Shown one piece after another: positions 60,072 through 64,000 of a stretch of 64,000 nucleotides of DNA. The stretch comes from Candidatus Binatia bacterium (GTDB lineage: Bacteria > Desulfobacterota > Binatia > HRBIN30): contig JAKLJW010000024.1 of NCBI GenBank assembly GCA_023150935.1, forward strand, positions 21,182-85,181. The letters are read 5' to 3'. Each line of letters opens with the position of its first letter. Position 1 is the first letter of the stretch. The notes below the pieces were generated by a model, which searched no databases, was not told the origin of the DNA, and saw only the letters and a list, made by a program, of their open reading frames with translations. Position numbers and translations under genes: made by a program.

Positions 60072-61124
60072 TCACCCGCGGGCCGGCACGATCCCGTGCG
60101 CGATCAAGCTGTGCCCGGTATCGACGACCGACTCGTGCAAAGGACGCATCGACCAACCCAGCTCGCGCTGGGCCTTCGCGGAGCTCACCGCCTCCTCGCG
60201 ATCGACGTAATCGAGCGCCAAACGAACCGTCTTGTCGAACCGCGCAATGATCCACATGAGCCAGTACGGCAAACGGCCGGTTGGAACACGATAGCCCTGC
60301 GGATTGAACTCGGCCGCAAGCACCTTCGCCATGTCCTCGATCCACACATGGTCGCCGGCGCAGATGTACCGGTTGCCCGCCGCATGCGGCTGCTCCATGG
60401 CCAGCCGGTGCGCGATGGCGATGTCGCGCACGTCTACCGGCGCGAAGCCGATGTGCGGACAGGCCGGCATCTCCCGCCGCAGCAGCTTGCGGATGACCTC
60501 GTTCGACGTCCCGGCGTCGTCGTTCATCACCGGGCCCAACACGAAGCCGGGATTGATCACGGCCAGCTCGAAGCGCCGGTTCGGAGGCAGGGTCTGCACG
60601 AATGCCCAGGCGGCACGTTCCGCCAGGGTCTTGCTTTTCGGGTAAGGAGGAGAGCGATCGGGGTTGGACCAGTCCGCCTCGGTGCGAACTTTGCGTTCGC
60701 CGGGATCGTGTCCGGAAGCGACGGCGGCCACCGACGACGTGAGCACGACCCGCTTCACCGTGCCGCTCTCGGCACAGGCGCTCAGCACCCGCTTCGTGCC
60801 GTCGACCGCGGGACGGATCAAGTCCATCTCGTCCCTGGGCGCGGCGGGCGGGAACGGCGAGGCGACGTGTTGAACGTAGGTGCACCCCGCCACCGCGTCC
60901 TTCCATCCGGCATCGCTGCCGAGATCGGCCTCCACAAGGTCGAGCGAACCGCCGGTACGTTCCGCCAGCGTGCGCAGATGCGCCGTCTTCTCGGGAGCGT
61001 TCAGGTTACGCACGGTGCCCCGCACCCTGTAGCCGTGCTCGATCAACTCGCGTACGCAGTGCCCGGCGATGAAACCGGAGGCTCCTGTAACCAGGACCAG
61101 ACTGTCGTTAGCTGCGCTCGTCAT
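60072..61124 (-). CDS. NAD(P)-dependent extended SDR, aldehyde/dihydroflavonol-reductase-like
   Basis: 350 aa from ATG 61124, with AGGAG at a 9-base distance. Extended SDR: LVLVTGASGFIAGHCVRELIEHGY (nucleotide-binding loop), GTVRNLN (NADP-type Arg), VVLTSSVAAV (Ser), YPKSKTLAERAAW (YxxxK). The GFVLGPVMN region and HIGFAPVDVRDIAIAHRLAM match the dihydroflavonol-4-reductase-like group that reduces aldehydes and ketones. It overlaps the nucleoside phosphorylase 3' end by ~17 bases and should be co-transcribed. Confidence 0.85.
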   Translation of the reverse strand: MTSAANDSLVLVTGASGFIAGHCVRELIEHGYRVRGTVRNLNAPEKTAHLRTLAERTGGSLDLVEADLGSDAGWKDAVAGCTYVQHVASPFPPAAPRDEMDLIRPAVDGTKRVLSACAESGTVKRVVLTSSVAAVASGHDPGERKVRTEADWSNPDRSPPYPKSKTLAERAAWAFVQTLPPNRRFELAVINPGFVLGPVMNDDAGTSNEVIRKLLRREMPACPHIGFAPVDVRDIAIAHRLAMEQPHAAGNRYICAGDHVWIEDMAKVLAAEFNPQGYRVPTGRLPYWLMWIIARFDKTVRLALDYVDREEAVSSAKAQRELGWSMRPLHESVVDTGHSLIAHGIVPARG

Positions 61125-61932
61125 CGTCAAGCTCTCCTCTTCCGTGCCGTTCCCAACCGAGTGCCACGGTCTCGATCACCCGGAGCGCGGCATCGCTTCC
61201 GTCGTCGTCGCCTTTCTCGAAGTCGCCGGCCACCACTCCCATCGTGTTGGTGATGTGCGCGAAGCAGATCACAGGCTTGCGCCTGGCGTGGGCAAAGGCG
61301 TACAGCGACGCCGCCTCCATCTCCACCGCCAGTACGCCCTCGGCCCGCGCGGCGGCGATCGCCAGGTCGGTCTCCCGGTACGGCGCGTCGGTGGTCCAAG
61401 CCGCCCCGCGAGTCACCGGCGGCGTACAGCGTTTGACGGCCCCGGCGAGACGCGCCGATACTTCCGGCAGCAGTTCCACATAGCGCGCCGCGGGCAGGTA
61501 GTGGTGGCTCGTGCCCTCGTCGCGCAGCGCCTTATCGATCAGGACGAAATACGGGGGTTCGCGTACCGGCAGGATCCGGCCCGCCGAAGTGACGCTGATG
61601 AGCAGTTCGCAACCCGAAACGAACATCTGCTCGGCCAGCAGCACGGCGAACGGACCGCCGACCGCGCAGCCGATGATGCCGAACGCCAGCCCCCCGCGTT
61701 CGAACCGGTACATCGTGGTGTGATAGCACGCCCACGCCGGATCGCGCGTCGCCTCGCCGCGGCGCAGAAGATGCGCGACGATGTCGCCGTCGGGGTCGAG
61801 TACGCAATGCCGCGGGATCGTTCCTTCGGGTAACCCCTTCTGCCGGCGCGTCTCGCGCATGAGGTTCTCCGGCTGAAACACCGCCGCGCGGCGGAAGTGC
61901 TTGTTCTCGAACAACGGCGATCCGGCTTCCAT
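61108..61932 (-). CDS. nucleoside phosphorylase (PNP/UDP family)
   Basis: 274 aa from ATG 61932, behind AGGAGAG; the long open frame to 62343 is not supported. PNP_UDP_1 fold: CVLDPDGDIVAHLL, FGIIGCAVGGPFAVLLAEQMF, LLISVTSAGRILP, and AVEMEAASLYAFAHARRKPVICF (the conserved VxMExA segment with the base-binding Glu). It would cleave purine or pyrimidine nucleosides with phosphate. It is longer at the N-terminus than Udp. Substrate unresolved. First gene of a pair with the SDR and divergent from the cysteine desulfurase. Confidence 0.82.
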   Translation of the reverse strand: MEAGSPLFENKHFRRAAVFQPENLMRETRRQKGLPEGTIPRHCVLDPDGDIVAHLLRRGEATRDPAWACYHTTMYRFERGGLAFGIIGCAVGGPFAVLLAEQMFVSGCELLISVTSAGRILPVREPPYFVLIDKALRDEGTSHHYLPAARYVELLPEVSARLAGAVKRCTPPVTRGAAWTTDAPYRETDLAIAAARAEGVLAVEMEAASLYAFAHARRKPVICFAHITNTMGVVAGDFEKGDDDGSDAALRVIETVALGWERHGRGELDDDERS

Positions 61933-62123
61933 TTGACGCGCTCTCCTACCCTGAATCCGCCCCGCACGGAGGCTGTACCGCGGAGTTAACATGCGCGGCG
62001 CCGGCGGGGTAGACTGCCCGGGAAAACCGGGAGAAGGTAACGGGGACCGGGCCCGGAGACTTTCGTCCGATCGGGGTGAACCGCAGATCGAGCGTTGCCA
62101 CCGCAAACGGAGATCGATGAGGC
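61933..62123. other. divergent intergenic region before cysteine desulfurase
   Basis: 191 bp between divergent genes, presumably holding both promoters. No recognisable operator or riboswitch. Confidence 0.3.
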
Positions 62124-63329
62124 ATGAACGACGGGAGAAGCAGGAAGCGAACGCAAATCTTGGCGCGGACAGCACGGGCCGGGGCGGCGAAACGCGGGCC
62201 GATCTATCTCGACTACAACGCGACCACGCCGTTGCTGCCGGAAGTTGTCGAGGCCATGCTCCCCTACCTGCGCCGGCACTTCGGCAATCCGTCGAGTGCC
62301 CACGCATTCGGGCGGCGGACACACGCCGCCGTCGACCAGGCAAGGGAACGCGTCGCGGCGCTGCTCGGGTGTGCCGCGGACGAGGTGTACTTCACCTCGG
62401 GCGGTACCGAAGCCAACAATCTCGCGATTCGCGGCGTGTGTGCCGCCCGCCCCGACCGGCGCCATGTGGTGACCACCGCGATCGAGCACCCCGCAACCAC
62501 GGTCCCGTGCCGGTGGCTGGAGCAGCAGGGCCATCGCGTCACCTGGCTCGGCGTCGACCGGACGGGATGCGTACGGGTGGATACCGCACCGGCGGCGCTG
62601 GGCGACGACGTCGCCATCCTCACGGTCATGCACGCGAACAACGAGACGGGCGTCGTGCAGCCGGTCGGGGACCTTGCCGCGCTGGCGCGCGCGTGTGGGG
62701 CCGTCGTGCACACCGACGCGGCGCAGTCGGCCGGCAAGATCCCGGTTGACGTCGATAGTCTCGGCGTCGATCTGCTGTCGGTGGCCGGACACAAGCTCTA
62801 TGCGCCAAAGGGCGTCGGCGCGCTTTATGTCCGGCGAGGCACGCCCCTGACGCCGCTGCTGCTCGGCGCGGGACACGAACGGGGCTTGCGTCCCGGCACG
62901 GAGAACGTCGCGTCGATCGTCGGCCTCGGCGTCGCGTGCGAACGTGCGCGCCGCGACCTCGACGTCCTCGGGACGCGGCTGCGGGCGTTGCGCGATCGCC
63001 TCTGGAACGAGTTGGAGGCGCGAGTGCCGGGGCTGGCACTCAACGGCCATCCTGACCGGCGGTTGCCGAATACGCTCAACGTCCGTTTTCCCGGCGTTTC
63101 CGGTCGCGCCCTGCTGGAGGCCACCCGGGAGGTGGCAGCCTCGACCGGATCGGCGTGCCACGCCGGCGGCGAGTCGGCATCGTCAATCGTTCTGGCCATG
63201 GGCGTAACGCCGCAGGATGCGCTGGGTTCCGTGCGCCTGACCCTTGGACGGTCGACGACGCAAGGCAACGTCCTGCGCGCCGCCGCCGCCCTGGGACGGA
63301 ACTGGAAGTCGTTGCGCGGCGGCGGTTAA
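62124..63329 (+). CDS. cysteine desulfurase (NifS/IscS-like, PLP)
   Basis: 401 aa from ATG 62124. Fold type I PLP enzyme that takes sulfur from cysteine. Landmarks: IYLDYNATTPLLPEVVEAMLP, GNPSSAHAFGRR, FTSGGTEANNLAIRG, TAIEHPATTVP, VVHTDAAQSAGKIPVDV, PLP-Lys in SVAGHKLYAPKG, RPGTENVASIVGLG, and the sulfur-carrying Cys in STGSACHAGGES. The short Cys loop suggests group II/NifS-like sequence. No iscU, iscR or tRNA-thiolation gene is nearby. The last codons abut a truncated kinase, so the C-terminus may be altered. Confidence 0.9.
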   Translation: MNDGRSRKRTQILARTARAGAAKRGPIYLDYNATTPLLPEVVEAMLPYLRRHFGNPSSAHAFGRRTHAAVDQARERVAALLGCAADEVYFTSGGTEANNLAIRGVCAARPDRRHVVTTAIEHPATTVPCRWLEQQGHRVTWLGVDRTGCVRVDTAPAALGDDVAILTVMHANNETGVVQPVGDLAALARACGAVVHTDAAQSAGKIPVDVDSLGVDLLSVAGHKLYAPKGVGALYVRRGTPLTPLLLGAGHERGLRPGTENVASIVGLGVACERARRDLDVLGTRLRALRDRLWNELEARVPGLALNGHPDRRLPNTLNVRFPGVSGRALLEATREVAASTGSACHAGGESASSIVLAMGVTPQDALGSVRLTLGRSTTQGNVLRAAAALGRNWKSLRGGG

Positions 63330-63832
63330 ACGACCTGCTCGATGTGGCGCAAATCGAATCGAGTCGCCTGACTCTCCACAAGGAAGCGCTGAACATCGAT
63401 GCGTTCCTGACCGAATGCGTCGAGCGCCACAACCGGCTCGCCGAAACGAAGCGAACGCGCGTGGAGCTCACCATGGACACGGTGGGCTACGTCCATGCCG
63501 ATCCGATCCGGTTGCGCCAGGTGCTCGATAACTTGCTCTCCAATGCGGTCAAATTCTCCCCGCCCGGGAGTTTGATACGGGTGCATGCCGGAAAGCAGGA
63601 CGCACTCTGGCGGGTGGCGGTGCAAGACCAGGGGCTGGGTGTCACCGAGGAAGACCGCGCGCGGCTGTTCCGCGATTTCGCTCAGTTGTCCGCAAAGCCC
63701 ACCGGTGACGAGAAGAGCACCGGACTGGGGCTCGCCATCTCGCGCCGCATGGTCGAAGCCCATGGCGGTCGGATCGGCGTCGACTCGGCACCGGGTGCGG
63801 GCGCGACGTTCTGGTTCACGCTGCCGGTGTGA
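63320..63832 (+). pseudogene. histidine kinase C-terminal fragment, lacking the phosphoacceptor
   Basis: Reads RRLNDLLDVAQIESSRLTLHKE (second helix of the dimerisation domain), then the ATPase domain: N box RLRQVLDNLLSNAVKFSPPG, G1 DQGLGV, G2 STGLGLAISRRMVEAHGGRI, ending FWFTLPV. No H box, no sensor and no start codon precede it; the reading begins right at the desulfurase stop in another frame. It is a 5'-truncated remnant created by a rearrangement joining the two. Confidence 0.8.
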
Positions 63833-64000
63833 GAGGCCGGCAACGCGCGCGGAGCGCGCGTTCCACCTGGGGGTTCAACACGATCGGAGCGCGCGTTCGC
63901 CGCCCGCTGGTGCTTCGACAAGCTCAGCGCGGGCTACCGCCCGCATCCCAAAGCGAACAACCAGCCCGTTCGCCCCGAGTAGGAGCCCTTCCCCCGGGCT
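63833..64000. repeat. dispersed repeats at the window end
   Basis: Two GGAGCGCGCGTTC units (63849 and 63885 region), then TGCTTCGACAAGCTCAGCGC (63910 region), shared with the 45247-45483 block, and CCCGTTCGCCCCGAGTAGGA (63965-63984), shared with the 15.7 and 42.9 kb repeats. No gene is visible before the window ends. Confidence 0.65.

Noticed and set aside
62124..63329. Cysteine desulfurase as a selenium-delivery enzyme for the selenoprotein
   Set aside because: It lies 3.4 kb away behind divergent genes and is NifS-like with no Sec-lyase-specific evidence.

Overview
The window is high-GC (roughly 65-70 % by eye), densely coded bacterial chromosome. It has no rRNA, no convincing tRNA, no CRISPR array and no phage genes. 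Secreted proteins with Pro/Thr linkers, Myxococcus-type Cys-rich repeats (CGNG...ETCDDGN) and dockerin-like EF loops sit beside a complete A/V-type ATPase, an archaeal-type SAM synthetase, a B12-dependent ribonucleotide reductase, a KaiB homologue and a UGSC-type selenoprotein. That mix suggests an uncultured soil or sediment lineage of the former Deltaproteobacteria, for example Binatota or Desulfobacterota-like. This placement is inference from gene content; no marker gene is present to prove it.

Layout. 0-6.2 kb: a TonB-dependent receptor (5' end outside the window) and four secreted proteins or lipoproteins sharing one C-terminal beta-sandwich (cohesin-like) domain; a fifth copy ends the 786-aa protein at 11.1-13.4 kb. 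6.2-15.6 kb: an accessory zone with an IS1182-type remnant, a REP-associated transposase with its repeats, a vapBC module with a truncated vapC duplicate, a DUF5678/aspartyl-protease pair, a HAD phosphatase and mazEF. 15.8-21.8 kb: amidotransferase, nagZ, class II RNR, an aldehyde dehydrogenase, a GYD protein and a small basic coiled-coil protein. 21.9-24.6 kb: a GNAT/acyl-CoA synthetase (Pat-like) fusion. 24.9-34.2 kb: a nine-gene A/V-ATPase operon ending in a UspA gene. 34.3-40 kb: an OmpA-family protein and an RND pump. 40.2-45.2 kb: a ribosome-hibernation/cold-shock fusion, a sigma-70 factor, a beta-flower-like protein, KaiB and SAM synthetase. 45.6-51.0 kb: a compact operon of polysaccharide deacetylase, GNAT-like acyltransferase, acyl carrier protein, fused 2-oxoacid dehydrogenase E1 and E2. 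51.1-59.9 kb: a four-helix-bundle protein, patatin phospholipase, dodecin, a 42-aa membrane protein coupled to an MFS transporter, a two-domain acyl-CoA-reductase-like SDR, a selenoprotein gene read through UGA, and a second REP-associated transposase filled with in-frame palindromes. 60-64 kb: an aldehyde-reductase-like SDR, a nucleoside phosphorylase, a cysteine desulfurase and a beheaded histidine kinase.

The two most interesting items are these. (1) The selenoprotein at 57047-58735 would be mis-annotated as two genes. Its UGA lies in a Cys-Sec-Gly-Ser-Cys motif, and a well-formed bacterial SECIS-like hairpin follows directly. (2) The family of five proteins with the shared cohesin-like domain sits beside a TonB receptor, and one member also carries a dockerin-like duplicated EF-loop region, which suggests a cell-surface or extracellular assembly. 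The ACP/E1/E2/deacetylase/acyltransferase operon is a third candidate system: it looks built to load a 2-oxoacid-derived acyl unit onto a dedicated carrier protein for glycan modification.

Palindromic repeats inside or at the ends of genes recur throughout: at the tail of the ATPase I subunit, in the hinge of the four-helix-bundle protein and in the middle of the second transposase. In each case the frame stays open.
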